A stretch of DNA of 64,000 nt from Streptomyces bluensis (GTDB lineage Bacteria > Actinomycetota > Actinomycetes > Streptomycetales > Streptomycetaceae): positions 302,291-366,290 of the forward strand of contig NZ_BMVM01000008.1 of NCBI RefSeq assembly GCF_014650715.1, read 5' to 3'. The translations under genes were made by a program, and so were the position numbers. Shown here one piece after another: positions 7,352-15,342 of this stretch; position 1 is the stretch's first letter; the number at the start of each line of letters is the position of its first letter. Below the pieces are notes generated by a model. It did no database searches and was not told the DNA's origin. It saw only the letters and a list, made by a program, of their open reading frames with translations.

Positions 7352-9279
7352 GGCGTCTCAGCCCCTTCGGCAGGTACGACTGGGGGGTCGGGGTTGGTTG
7401 TCCCGGCGTCCGGCTCCGGGGCGGGGTCGGCGTGGGAGGGATCGGAAGAGTCGGAAGAGGGAGAGGAGGGGGAGGAGGGGGAGGAGTCAGAGGAAGGGGG
7501 AGTCCGGGTGCCGGACGACTTGGGGGTGCTGTCGGCTTCGGTGGCGTGGTCCGGGGCGGTCGGGGCCTTGTCGTGGACCAGTCCGGCCAGGTCGCCCAGT
7601 TCCTCGGGGAGCTGTGCGGACTCGCTGCGGCCGAGACCCGCCATCTCCACGACGGTCACGCCGTCGGCACCCTTCACGGCCCGCACCCACACACGGCGGC
7701 GCTGGATGAAGAGGGATGCCGCGAGGCCGAGGATGGCGGCGATGGCACCGGCGAGGGCCCAGCCGCTCCCGGGCTGCTGGGTGATCTGGAAACGGGACCA
7801 CGGCTCGACCGAGTCGAAGGTCACCGAACCCGCTCCGTCAGGCAGCTTCATGGTCTCGCCGGGCAGCAGCCGCTTCTTCAGCAGCTGGCCCTTGGAGTCC
7901 TTGAACTCCTTCAGGTTGGTCTTGTTGAGCTGGTAGATGTTCTGCGGGATGCCCGAGTCGACACCCAGGTCCCCGCGGTAAGCGGAGAGCGCGAGCACGG
8001 GGAAGTCCAGCGCCGGGAACTGCGAGAGCATCTGGCCCTTGCCCGCGCCCGCGAAGGTCGGCACGAAGAAGGCGTTGAACCCGAGCTGTTCCTTCTCACC
8101 CTTGGCGTTCCGGTACCCGTCGAGGACCTTGACCGCGCCGGAGGAGGTGAGGTTGCCGTCGATCGGCAGCAGCGGCACCGCGTCCTTGAAGACGACCTTG
8201 CCCTTGCCGTCCCGGACGGTGATGACGGGCGCGTACCCGAAGTTGATCATGTAGACCTTGGAATCGCCGACCACCAGCGGCTTGTTGACCTTGATCGTGG
8301 CCGGCTTTTCCTTGCCGTCCGCCCCCACGCTGTAGGTGATGTGCGACTCGAACGTGCGCGGAGTCCCGCGGTTCGGGCCGTTGCGCTCGTACGTGGCCTT
8401 GGCCGACTTCAGGTTGAAGCTGAAGGAGTCCAGGTCGTCGAGCGTGAAGAGGTTGCCGGACTTGAAGTCGTCGTACTGCGTCATGGTGTTGGCGAAGCCG
8501 TCACCCTGAAGGATCAGCTTGGTGCCCTCGGACTTGAAGAGCTGGCCCCAGGCGAACGCGACCAGCATCACGATCAGCGCGAGGTGGAAGACGAGGTTGC
8601 CCGCCTCCCGCAGGTAGCCCTTCTCCGCGGCGACCGCGTCACCGGCGACGTGGGAGCGGAAGCGTCGCCCCTTCAGCACCGTCAGCGCGATCTCACGGAC
8701 CTGCTCCGGCTCGGCCTCGGTGCGCCAGGTCGCGTACGCGGGCAGCCGGTTGAGCCGCCTCGGTGCCCTGGGCGGACGCCCCCTGAGCTGCTCCACGAAC
8801 TGCCAGGTGCGCGGCACGATGCAGCCGATGAGCGAGATGAACAGCAGGATGTAGATCGCCGAGAACCACACCGAGCTGTAGACGTGGAACAGCCCGAGCT
8901 TCTCGTAGACGGGCCCCAGGGTCTCGTGCCGGTTCATGAAGTCGGCGACCTTGGTCTCGTCCTGCCCGGACTGCGGGATGAGCGAGCCCGGGATCGCCGC
9001 GAGCGACAGCAGGAACAGCAGCAGCAGCGCGACCCGCATGGAGGTCAGCTGCCGCCAGAACCAGCGGGCCCAGCCGATGACGCCCAGCGAGGGCAGGTGG
9101 GGGGCGTCCTCCTTGGCAGCGTCCTCCTTGGGGGCGGTGGACAACTGGGAGCGGGCGGCGCCGAGGTCCTGCTCCTCGTCAGCGGAGGCAACCGTGGCCG
9201 TGGTGTTGGCGTGGGCCTTGGTGTCGACCTTGGCCTTGGTGTCTGCCTTGGCCGTGGCCTTGGTCTCTGCGTTGCTCAT
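7348..9279 (-). CDS. resB: cytochrome c biogenesis protein ResB (Ccs1)
   Basis: 643 residues. Transmembrane helices lie at about 80-100, 135-157, 220-240 and 503-525, with a large exported domain between the third and fourth, the standard ResB/Ccs1 layout. It forms the haem-ligation complex with CcsB. Both ends carry low-complexity additions: an N-terminal Ala/Thr/Lys/Asp repeat (TKADTKAKVDTKA) and a C-terminal Ser/Pro/Asp tail (SSPSSPSSDSSD). These are encoded by simple repeats and probably dispensable. It overlaps ccsB by ATGA and lies 3 nt after ccdA. Confidence 0.93.
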   Translation of the reverse strand: MSNAETKATAKADTKAKVDTKAHANTTATVASADEEQDLGAARSQLSTAPKEDAAKEDAPHLPSLGVIGWARWFWRQLTSMRVALLLLFLLSLAAIPGSLIPQSGQDETKVADFMNRHETLGPVYEKLGLFHVYSSVWFSAIYILLFISLIGCIVPRTWQFVEQLRGRPPRAPRRLNRLPAYATWRTEAEPEQVREIALTVLKGRRFRSHVAGDAVAAEKGYLREAGNLVFHLALIVMLVAFAWGQLFKSEGTKLILQGDGFANTMTQYDDFKSGNLFTLDDLDSFSFNLKSAKATYERNGPNRGTPRTFESHITYSVGADGKEKPATIKVNKPLVVGDSKVYMINFGYAPVITVRDGKGKVVFKDAVPLLPIDGNLTSSGAVKVLDGYRNAKGEKEQLGFNAFFVPTFAGAGKGQMLSQFPALDFPVLALSAYRGDLGVDSGIPQNIYQLNKTNLKEFKDSKGQLLKKRLLPGETMKLPDGAGSVTFDSVEPWSRFQITQQPGSGWALAGAIAAILGLAASLFIQRRRVWVRAVKGADGVTVVEMAGLGRSESAQLPEELGDLAGLVHDKAPTAPDHATEADSTPKSSGTRTPPSSDSSPSSPSSPSSDSSDPSHADPAPEPDAGTTNPDPPVVPAEGAETP

Positions 9280-9282
9280 GGA

Positions 9283-10095
9283 TCAGATCCCCACCGTGAA
9301 GCCGTTCGACCAGACCTGCATCTCCTGCACGATGCGGTCCCAGGCGCCGGTCAGCAGGAGCAGGCCGGTCGCGATCATCATGACGCCGCCGACGCGCATG
9401 ACCCACACGTAGTGCCGCTTGACCCAGCCGAAGGCACCGAGCGCCTTGCGGAAGCCGACCGCGGCGACGACGAAGGGCACGCCCAGGCCGAGACAGTACG
9501 CCACGGTGAGCAGGGCCCCGCGTCCGGCACTGGCCTGGTCCATGGCGAGGGCGGTGACGGAGGCGAGGGTCGGGCCGATGCAGGGCGTCCAGCCGATACC
9601 GAAGAGCGCGCCGAGCAGCGGCGCCCCGATGAGCCCCGTGGACGGCCGGGTGTGGAAGCGGAACTCCCGCTGGGTGAGCCAGGGCATCAGCCCCATGAAG
9701 AACACACCCATGAGGATCATGAGCACACCGAGCACCTTGGACAGGACGCCCTGGTACTCCTGCAACGTCGACCCGAAGTACCCGAACAGCGCCCCGCCGG
9801 ACACGAACACCGCGGTGAACCCGAGCACGAACAGCCCGGCACCGGCGGCCATCCGCCCGCGCCGCGCCTCCGCCAGATCGGTGCCGCCCACGCCGGTGAC
9901 GTACGACAGGTAGCCGGGCACCAGCGGCAGCACGCACGGCGAGAAGAAGGAGACGAGACCGCCGAGGGCGGCGATCGGCAGGGCGATCAGCAGGGCGCCG
10001 CTGGAGACGGTCTGGTTCTGGTCGGTGGGCGCGGCGAGATGGACCGTGGCGAGATCGGACGTGGCGAGATCGACCGTGGCGGTGACGAGGGACAC
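9283..10095 (-). CDS. ccdA: CcdA/DsbD-family thiol-disulfide transporter
   Basis: 270-residue protein with six membrane helices that passes electrons from cytoplasmic thioredoxin to an exported thioredoxin-like protein, keeping apocytochrome c thiols reduced. The two redox cysteines are in FFSPCVLPLVPGYLSYV (about residue 54) and GWTPCIGPTL (about 165). It starts at GTG 10095, 4 nt after the upstream gene stop. The first about 30 residues look like an unconserved extension. Confidence 0.92.
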   Translation of the reverse strand: MSLVTATVDLATSDLATVHLAAPTDQNQTVSSGALLIALPIAALGGLVSFFSPCVLPLVPGYLSYVTGVGGTDLAEARRGRMAAGAGLFVLGFTAVFVSGGALFGYFGSTLQEYQGVLSKVLGVLMILMGVFFMGLMPWLTQREFRFHTRPSTGLIGAPLLGALFGIGWTPCIGPTLASVTALAMDQASAGRGALLTVAYCLGLGVPFVVAAVGFRKALGAFGWVKRHYVWVMRVGGVMMIATGLLLLTGAWDRIVQEMQVWSNGFTVGI

Positions 10096-10099
10096 AGGG

Positions 10100-10777
10100 T
10101 CACTTCTCCGCGAGGACCGGCTCGATCATCTTGCGCAGCTTCGCCTCGCTGAGCGCCTGGAGGGAGCGCGCCGCGACCTTGCCCTCCCGGTCGATGACGA
10201 GGGTCGAGGGGATCGCCTGCGGGTTGAGGGTGCCCTTCTCGAAGCGGAGCATCAGCTTGCCGGTCGGGTCGTACAGGCTCGGGTAGGTGACCTTGTACTC
10301 CTCCTCGAAGGCCCGCGCCGGTCCCGTACTGGTGTCGCGCGTGTTGATGCCGACGAACTGCACGCCCTGGTCGGCGAGGTCCTCGGAGACCTTGACGAGG
10401 TTGGGGGCCTCGGCGCGGCACGGCGCGCACCAGGAGCCCCACACGTTGATCACGACGATCTTGCCCCGGTAGGCGGAGGCGACGTCGAGCTGCTTGCCGA
10501 ACAGGGTCGTGCCGGAGAGTTCGGGGGCGTCGGCCCGGTCGCTCTTCTTCACGGTGGCGATGCCGTCGGAGCTGGTGATGAAGCCGGTGCCACCACCGCC
10601 GCCCGAGGTCCCCCCGGAACTGCACGCGCTCAGGACAAGCGCCGCGACAGCGGCCCCCGCGGAGAGCAGGGCGGTGCGGCTACGGCTCGTACGGGTCTGG
10701 CCGGTTTGGGGGGTTGGGTGGCTCTGGCGGGTGCGGTGCGAGCGCTGGGGGGCGCGGGCGCGGCTGGCGGCACTCAT
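10100..10777 (-). CDS. TlpA/ResA-like thioredoxin lipoprotein
   Basis: 225 residues. A basic N-terminus is followed by a lipoprotein signal with lipobox LVLSAC (Cys at about residue 52), a Gly-rich spacer and a thioredoxin fold with active site WCAPC. It is the extracytoplasmic reductant of apocytochrome c and takes electrons from CcdA, whose gene follows immediately. It is first in the operon. The 169-bp gap upstream should hold the operon promoter, though I see no clear -10/-35 pair. Confidence 0.9.
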   Translation of the reverse strand: MSAASRARAPQRSHRTRQSHPTPQTGQTRTSRSRTALLSAGAAVAALVLSACSSGGTSGGGGGTGFITSSDGIATVKKSDRADAPELSGTTLFGKQLDVASAYRGKIVVINVWGSWCAPCRAEAPNLVKVSEDLADQGVQFVGINTRDTSTGPARAFEEEYKVTYPSLYDPTGKLMLRFEKGTLNPQAIPSTLVIDREGKVAARSLQALSEAKLRKMIEPVLAEK

Positions 10778-10946
10778 GTGAAAAGTTTCGCATGCCCGTT
10801 TAGACGTTCTTCGGCACCCCCCTCAAGGACAGAAAACCCCATTTCAGGCACCTCTTCCGAGCCACCCGAGGTGCCGCTGTCCGCGCCGCTGCCCGACCCG
10901 CAGTTGCCCCACAACGTGAAGCCCCCCGCCCAACCCAGCGGAGCGC

Positions 10947-11681
10947 CTACGCCCCGAACGCCTTGTCCTTGCCCTTGACCGGCTTGGCCCCGGCGAGGAG
11001 ATGCGCCGGCACCAGATCCCGCGCCGGCTCGGTGTACCCCACGGACACGATCTTGTCGCCCTGGTACGTGAACGTGGTCAGCGACGCGAGCGTGCACTGC
11101 CGCTTGCGCGGGTCGTGCCACAGCCGCCGCCGCTCGACGTACGACCGCACGATCCAGATCGGCAGCTGGTGGCTGACCAGCACGGCCTCGTGCCCCCGCG
11201 CCGCGTCCTTCGCCGCGTCGAGCGCTCCCTTCATCCGGACGACCTGGTCGACGTACGGCTCGCCCCAGGACGGTCTGAACGGGTTGAGCAGGTGCTTCCA
11301 GTTCTCGGGCCGCTTCAGCGCGCCGTCGCCGACGCCGAAGGTCTTGCCCTGGAAGACGTTGTCGGCCTCGATGAGACGGGCGTCGGTGGCGAGGTCCAGC
11401 CCGTGGGCCTTGGCGATCGGCGTCGCGGTCTCCTGCGCACGCTCCAGCGGGGAGGCGACGACATACGTCACGTCCCGCGAGGCGAGGTGGTCGGCGACCC
11501 GGTCGGCCATGCGCCGCCCGAGCTCGGAGAGGTGGTAGCCGGGCAGGCGCCCGTACAGGATCCCCTCGGGGTTGGCGACCTCGCCGTGCCGCATGACGTG
11601 CACGACGGTGATGTCCGCGCTGTTCGCACCGTTGCCCGAACCGTTGCCCGAGCCGATGCCCGCGCTGTTCACGCTGCTCAT
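10947..11681 (-). CDS. histidine phosphatase family protein (phosphoglycerate mutase-like)
   Basis: 244 residues. The catalytic RHG motif is near residue 34 (VMRHGEVANPEG). The phosphate-pocket partners are in SPLERAQETA and the second catalytic His in VLVSHQLPIW. The N-terminus has a Gly/Ser/Asn repeat (SGNGSGNGAN). The ATG at 11681 overlaps the hemL stop (ATGA), so it is co-translated with hemL. Substrate unknown; a role near haem synthesis is only suggested by the coupling. Confidence 0.88.
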   Translation of the reverse strand: MSSVNSAGIGSGNGSGNGANSADITVVHVMRHGEVANPEGILYGRLPGYHLSELGRRMADRVADHLASRDVTYVVASPLERAQETATPIAKAHGLDLATDARLIEADNVFQGKTFGVGDGALKRPENWKHLLNPFRPSWGEPYVDQVVRMKGALDAAKDAARGHEAVLVSHQLPIWIVRSYVERRRLWHDPRKRQCTLASLTTFTYQGDKIVSVGYTEPARDLVPAHLLAGAKPVKGKDKAFGA

Positions 11682-12994
11682 GCGGCGGCCTCCGCGGCGG
11701 CGCGGGCGGCGGCGGGAAGGGCGTCGGCGATGCGCTGGACGGCCCGCTCGTCGTGCGCGGTCGACACGAACCACGATTCGAACGACGACGGCGGCAGGTA
11801 GACGCCCTGCGACAGCATCGAGTGGAAGAAGGCGTTGAAGCGGAACGCCTCCTGGTTCCTGGCGTCCTCGTAGTTCCGCACGGGCCGGTCGGTGAAGAAG
11901 ACGGAGAACATGGTGGAGGCGGTCTGCAGCGTGTGCGCGACGCCCTCCTTGCTCAGGGCCTCGGTGACGAGCGTACGGATCTGCTCCGAGACGGCGCCCA
12001 ACGTGTCGTACGCGGCGTCGTCGAGCAGTTGGAGCTGGGCGAGCCCGGCGGCGGTGGCGACCGGGTTCCCGGACAGCGTGCCGGCCTGGTAGACGGGCCC
12101 GGCGGGCGCGAGGTACGCCATGACGTCGGCACGCCCCCCGAAGGCGGCGGCCGGGAACCCGCCCCCCATGACCTTCCCGAAGGTCATGAGATCGGGCCGG
12201 ACGCCGTCGATCCCGTACCACCCGCTGCGGCTGGTCCGGAACCCGGTCATGACCTCGTCGGAGATGTACAGCGCCCCGTGCTCCGCGCACGCGTCCTTCA
12301 GCCCCTGGTTGAAGCCGGGCAGCGGCGGTACGACGCCCATGTTGCCGGGCGAGGCCTCGGTGATGACGCAGGCGATCTCGCCGGGGTGGGCCAGGAAGGC
12401 CTCCAGCACGGCGTCGAGATCGTTGTACGGCAGCACGATCGTGTCCCCGGCCTGAGCACCGGTCACGCCGGGGGTGTCGGGCAGCGCGAAGGTGGCGACC
12501 CCGGACCCGGCGGCGGCGAGCAGCGCGTCCACGTGCCCGTGGTAGCACCCGGCGAACTTGATCACCTTGCTGCGGCCGGTGAACCCGCGGGCGAGCCGGA
12601 TGGCGGACATGGTGGCCTCGGTCCCGCTGGACACGAGCCGCACCTGGTCGAGCGGCTCGACGCGGGCGACCATCTCCTCGGCGAGCGCGACCTCGCCCTC
12701 GCCGGGCGTACCGAAGGAGGTGCCGCGGGAGACGGCCGCCTGGACGGCGGCGATGACCTCGGGACGGGAGTGCCCGAGGATCATGGGCCCCCACGAACAC
12801 ACAAGATCTACATACTCGCGGCCATCGACATCGGTCAGATAAGGACCGGTACCGGACACCATGAACCGGGGCGTACCGCCCACGGCGCGGAAGGCGCGCA
12901 CGGGGGAGTTCACGCCGCCGGGCGTGACGGCCGACGCACGCTCGAAGAGAGTCTGCGAAACTGGGGCTTCGTACGGATAGCTCACACAAGCCAT
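11678..12994 (-). CDS. hemL: glutamate-1-semialdehyde 2,1-aminomutase
   Basis: 438-residue PLP enzyme that converts glutamate-1-semialdehyde to 5-aminolevulinate, the second step of the C5 haem pathway. The PLP lysine lies in TFGKVMGGGFP (about residue 268). The N-terminus PGGVNSPVRAFRAVGG is typical. Start: ATG 12994 or GTG 12985 (protein VSYPYEAPV); neither has a strong ribosome site. hemA, which makes its substrate, is about 37 kb away in this window. Confidence 0.95.
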   Translation of the reverse strand: MACVSYPYEAPVSQTLFERASAVTPGGVNSPVRAFRAVGGTPRFMVSGTGPYLTDVDGREYVDLVCSWGPMILGHSRPEVIAAVQAAVSRGTSFGTPGEGEVALAEEMVARVEPLDQVRLVSSGTEATMSAIRLARGFTGRSKVIKFAGCYHGHVDALLAAAGSGVATFALPDTPGVTGAQAGDTIVLPYNDLDAVLEAFLAHPGEIACVITEASPGNMGVVPPLPGFNQGLKDACAEHGALYISDEVMTGFRTSRSGWYGIDGVRPDLMTFGKVMGGGFPAAAFGGRADVMAYLAPAGPVYQAGTLSGNPVATAAGLAQLQLLDDAAYDTLGAVSEQIRTLVTEALSKEGVAHTLQTASTMFSVFFTDRPVRNYEDARNQEAFRFNAFFHSMLSQGVYLPPSSFESWFVSTAHDERAVQRIADALPAAARAAAEAAA

Positions 12995-13669
12995 GGTGTC
13001 AGAGGCCCCGAAGATCCCGCGGACAGGTGTTTCAACGCACGTTTCGGCGCGCGGCCGTGGGGGAGGTCACAATGACACGATGATCGGGTCGCGCGGCGGG
13101 GACCACGCGTCCTAGAACAGCAGTCGGGTGGAGATATGCATCGCGGTGGCGGACCGGGCGAGGGGACCGACGACCTCGGTCCGCGGCGTGCCCGGCGGGG
13201 AAGGCACCGGCGCGAGGCGGAGGAATCGACCGAGGCACGAGGCGAAGCACGGCAGGCACAGGGTGGACAGATTCCGCCGGCTCCTCCCGGACCGGTGGGT
13301 CCGGCAGGTCCGGTGCGTCCTCTGGACCCCATGGGTCCGGTGGGCTCGACGGGCCATCAGAACCCCACGGCTCCACCGGAGTCCGTGCCCCCGGGTTCGC
13401 CCAACCCCACGCTTCCGTTGGGCCCTAAGGGGTCACACCAGGACGATTCCGTTCCGCAACGGAGCGGCGCTGAGCGATTCGACGGACCGGACCGTATGGA
13501 CGGTAAGGACCGTATGGATCGGATGGATCACATGGATCGCATGGATCAGACCGGCAGGACCAACCGCACGCCCGGCACGCCCCGGACACCCCGGACACCC
13601 CGGACCGACCGGATGGACCACGTGGCCGATCGGCTGCGGGCAGGGAGCAGGAATGGTGGCCGGGTGGGG
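12995..13669. other. 675-bp stretch between hemL and the next gene, repeat-rich
   Basis: This gap holds the divergent start region of hemL, then low-complexity DNA. One frame is open through it and reads a collagen-like Gly-Pro stretch (about 13270-13370), a 9-bp tandem array (13483-13554) and a CCCCGGACA repeat (about 13573-13605). That frame joins the conserved gene at 13670. I treat it as non-coding leader because the conserved protein begins at 13670 and the extension has no recognisable fold. Confidence 0.5.
13483..13554. repeat. 9-bp tandem array, eight units (consensus like TCGCATGGA)
   Basis: Eight contiguous 9-nt units: CGGACCGGA, CCGTATGGA, CGGTAAGGA, CCGTATGGA, TCGGATGGA, TCACATGGA, TCGCATGGA and TCAGACCGG. 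Related units recur at 17732-17758. Confidence 0.85.
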
Positions 13670-14101
13670 GTGACGTACAAGTACTTCGGCGCGCCCGACG
13701 GCGCGACGGCGGCCCGCGTCCCGATCTCGATGCGGCCCGAGGAACTCGGCGGCGACGAGCTCGGCATGAACGGCATGTTCACCAAGATCAAGCCGGAGAC
13801 GATGGCCGCCATGGTGCTGACCGGCATCGAGGGCGTGCCCCTGCACAGGGTGCCCCCGCTCGAACTGGTCGTCCTCCACCCCGACTACGCGGTCGTGAAG
13901 CTCCCCATGACCGTCGTCGACCCACTGCGCGGCATCGGCGAGGAAGCGGTCGGCGCGGCCGCCTTCATCTGGTCCACAGTCCCGGACCGCGGCGGCCCAC
14001 GCGACGCGTTCAACGTGTACCAACTGCTGCACGAGTGGCAGGACTTCAGCCATCGGCTGCATGAGGCGGGGCATCAGCCGTACTGCCTTGTGTGGCCGTG
14101 A
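13670..14101 (+). CDS. conserved actinobacterial hypothetical protein
   Basis: 143 residues from GTG 13670 (MTYKYFGAPDGATAARVPIS); GTG 13664 is an alternative. I recognise this as a conserved Streptomyces protein without assigned function. It has a mixed alpha/beta pattern, no signal peptide and no membrane segment. The frame continues upstream for 178 codons of low-complexity sequence, which I exclude. A terminator hairpin follows at 14122-14145. Confidence 0.75.
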   Translation: MTYKYFGAPDGATAARVPISMRPEELGGDELGMNGMFTKIKPETMAAMVLTGIEGVPLHRVPPLELVVLHPDYAVVKLPMTVVDPLRGIGEEAVGAAAFIWSTVPDRGGPRDAFNVYQLLHEWQDFSHRLHEAGHQPYCLVWP

Positions 14102-14121
14102 CCCAGGGTTTCGGTGGTTTC

Positions 14122-14145
14122 GGGCGGGGTTTTAGGACCCCGCCC
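14122..14145 (+). terminator. terminator hairpin after the hypothetical gene
   Basis: GGGCGGGGT and ACCCCGCCC arms (14122-14130 and 14137-14145) around a TTTAGG loop, 20 nt after the stop codon. Confidence 0.65.
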
Positions 14146-14364
14146 TCGTCATGTCCCTGGAGGGGGCGGGGTCCTCAGGTCAGTGGTGGTCGTCTCGGGC
14201 GAACGTGCTGACCCGGCGTCGGGCCGGGGACCATGCCGAGGCTCTCCGGCGCATCCTGCCGGCGGGTGATCACGAAGCTCGGGTCGTCCTCCTTCGAGGC
14301 GTTGGCGATCGGTTTCGGATCGTCCCCTCCACGACCGGCGAAACCCCCACTACGATCACCGCCC

Positions 14365-15273
14365 ATGGACTGGCTGGAGCGCACCGCGAAGCTGAGGCAG
14401 TGGAGCAGGAACGGAACGCGCGCTCCGCACAAGCCGCTGCTGCTCCTGTACGCCCTCGGCCGGTTTCAGGAGGATGCCGACGGCGCGTTGCGGTACAGCA
14501 CGGTGGAGGAGGACCTGCACCGGCTGCTGGCCGAGTACGGGCCTCCCCACAAGACGACGCCCGCGTACCCGTTCCACCACTTGGTCAGCGACGGAGTCTG
14601 GGAAGTACACACCGACCGCGGGCCCGGCAGTCCCGGAAGCGGGGTGCGGGATCTGCGGGAGGCGGGGGCCGCCGGGCGGCTCGCGCCGGATCTGAGAGCG
14701 GCGCTGCGACGCGAACCGCCTCTGCTCGGCCGGATCGCCCGGTTGCTGCTCGACCTGCACTTCCCGCCCTCCCTGCACAGTGAGTTGTGCGAAGCCGTCG
14801 GCCTGGAGCTGGAGCCGACGGAGAGCGAGCAGCTCTCGACGGCGCGCAGGCAGCGGGACCGGCAGATGCGGGAACGGGTGCTGACGGCCTACGAGTACCG
14901 GTGCGCCTTCTGTGGTTACGACGGCAGGATCGGCGCCGTGCCGGTCGGGCTGGAGGCCGCCCACGTGCGCTGGTGGGCGTTCGGTGGCCCCGACGACGTC
15001 GAGAACGGGCTGTGTCTGTGCTCGCTGCACCACAAGCTCTTCGACAAGGGCGTCCTCGGTGTCGGAGACGGTCACCGCATCCTGGTCTCGCAGCGTTTCG
15101 TCGGCCACAGTCCAGCCGCCCGTGAGCACGTGACGGCGCTCGCGGGCCGTCCGCTCGTCGGCCCTCAGCCGGGCGTGCGCCCTGTCGCGGCCGCCCACCG
15201 CGACTGGCACACCAGTCAGGTCTTCCACGGCGAACCACGCCCTGTCACGGCCGCCACACCACTTCAGTCTTGA
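14365..15273 (+). CDS. HNH endonuclease with probable sulfur-binding domain (phosphorothioate-dependent type IV restriction)
   Basis: 302 residues. The N-terminal half (WLERTAKLRQWSRNGTRAPH, then KPLLLLYALGRFQ) matches what I recall of the sulfur-binding domain of ScoMcrA/SprMcrA-type enzymes. It includes the conserved YPFHHLVSDGVWEV segment (about residues 72-85), where Tyr-Pro lines the sulfur pocket in that family. The C-terminal HNH nuclease spans about 178-245: RCAFCGYDG, LEAAHVRWW, then N before LCLCSLHHKLFD. Such enzymes cut DNA carrying phosphorothioate links, for example from Dnd modification; no dnd genes are in this window. The frame is open 44 codons upstream, but homology starts at ATG 14365. 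Standalone, with no methylase partner. Confidence 0.8.
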   Translation: MDWLERTAKLRQWSRNGTRAPHKPLLLLYALGRFQEDADGALRYSTVEEDLHRLLAEYGPPHKTTPAYPFHHLVSDGVWEVHTDRGPGSPGSGVRDLREAGAAGRLAPDLRAALRREPPLLGRIARLLLDLHFPPSLHSELCEAVGLELEPTESEQLSTARRQRDRQMRERVLTAYEYRCAFCGYDGRIGAVPVGLEAAHVRWWAFGGPDDVENGLCLCSLHHKLFDKGVLGVGDGHRILVSQRFVGHSPAAREHVTALAGRPLVGPQPGVRPVAAAHRDWHTSQVFHGEPRPVTAATPLQS

Positions 15274-15342
15274 AGAACTGCGCGGTGGAGATGTCGGTGA
15301 GGCCGTGTTGGCGGCGACGCCTCGGGCGATGCCCACTGGACC

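Noticed and set aside
7333..10152. 939-codon plus-strand frame across the cytochrome c biogenesis operon
   Set aside because: Antisense shadow; the minus-strand genes have clear motifs and overlapping starts and stops.
13483..13554. Regularly spaced short units considered as a CRISPR array
   Set aside because: Units of 9 bp are contiguous with no spacers, and no cas genes are present.
13136..13669. Collagen-like and MDRMDHMDR-coding N-terminal extension of the hypothetical protein
   Set aside because: Low-complexity sequence made of short DNA repeats; the conserved protein begins at 13670 and nothing in the extension resembles a known domain.
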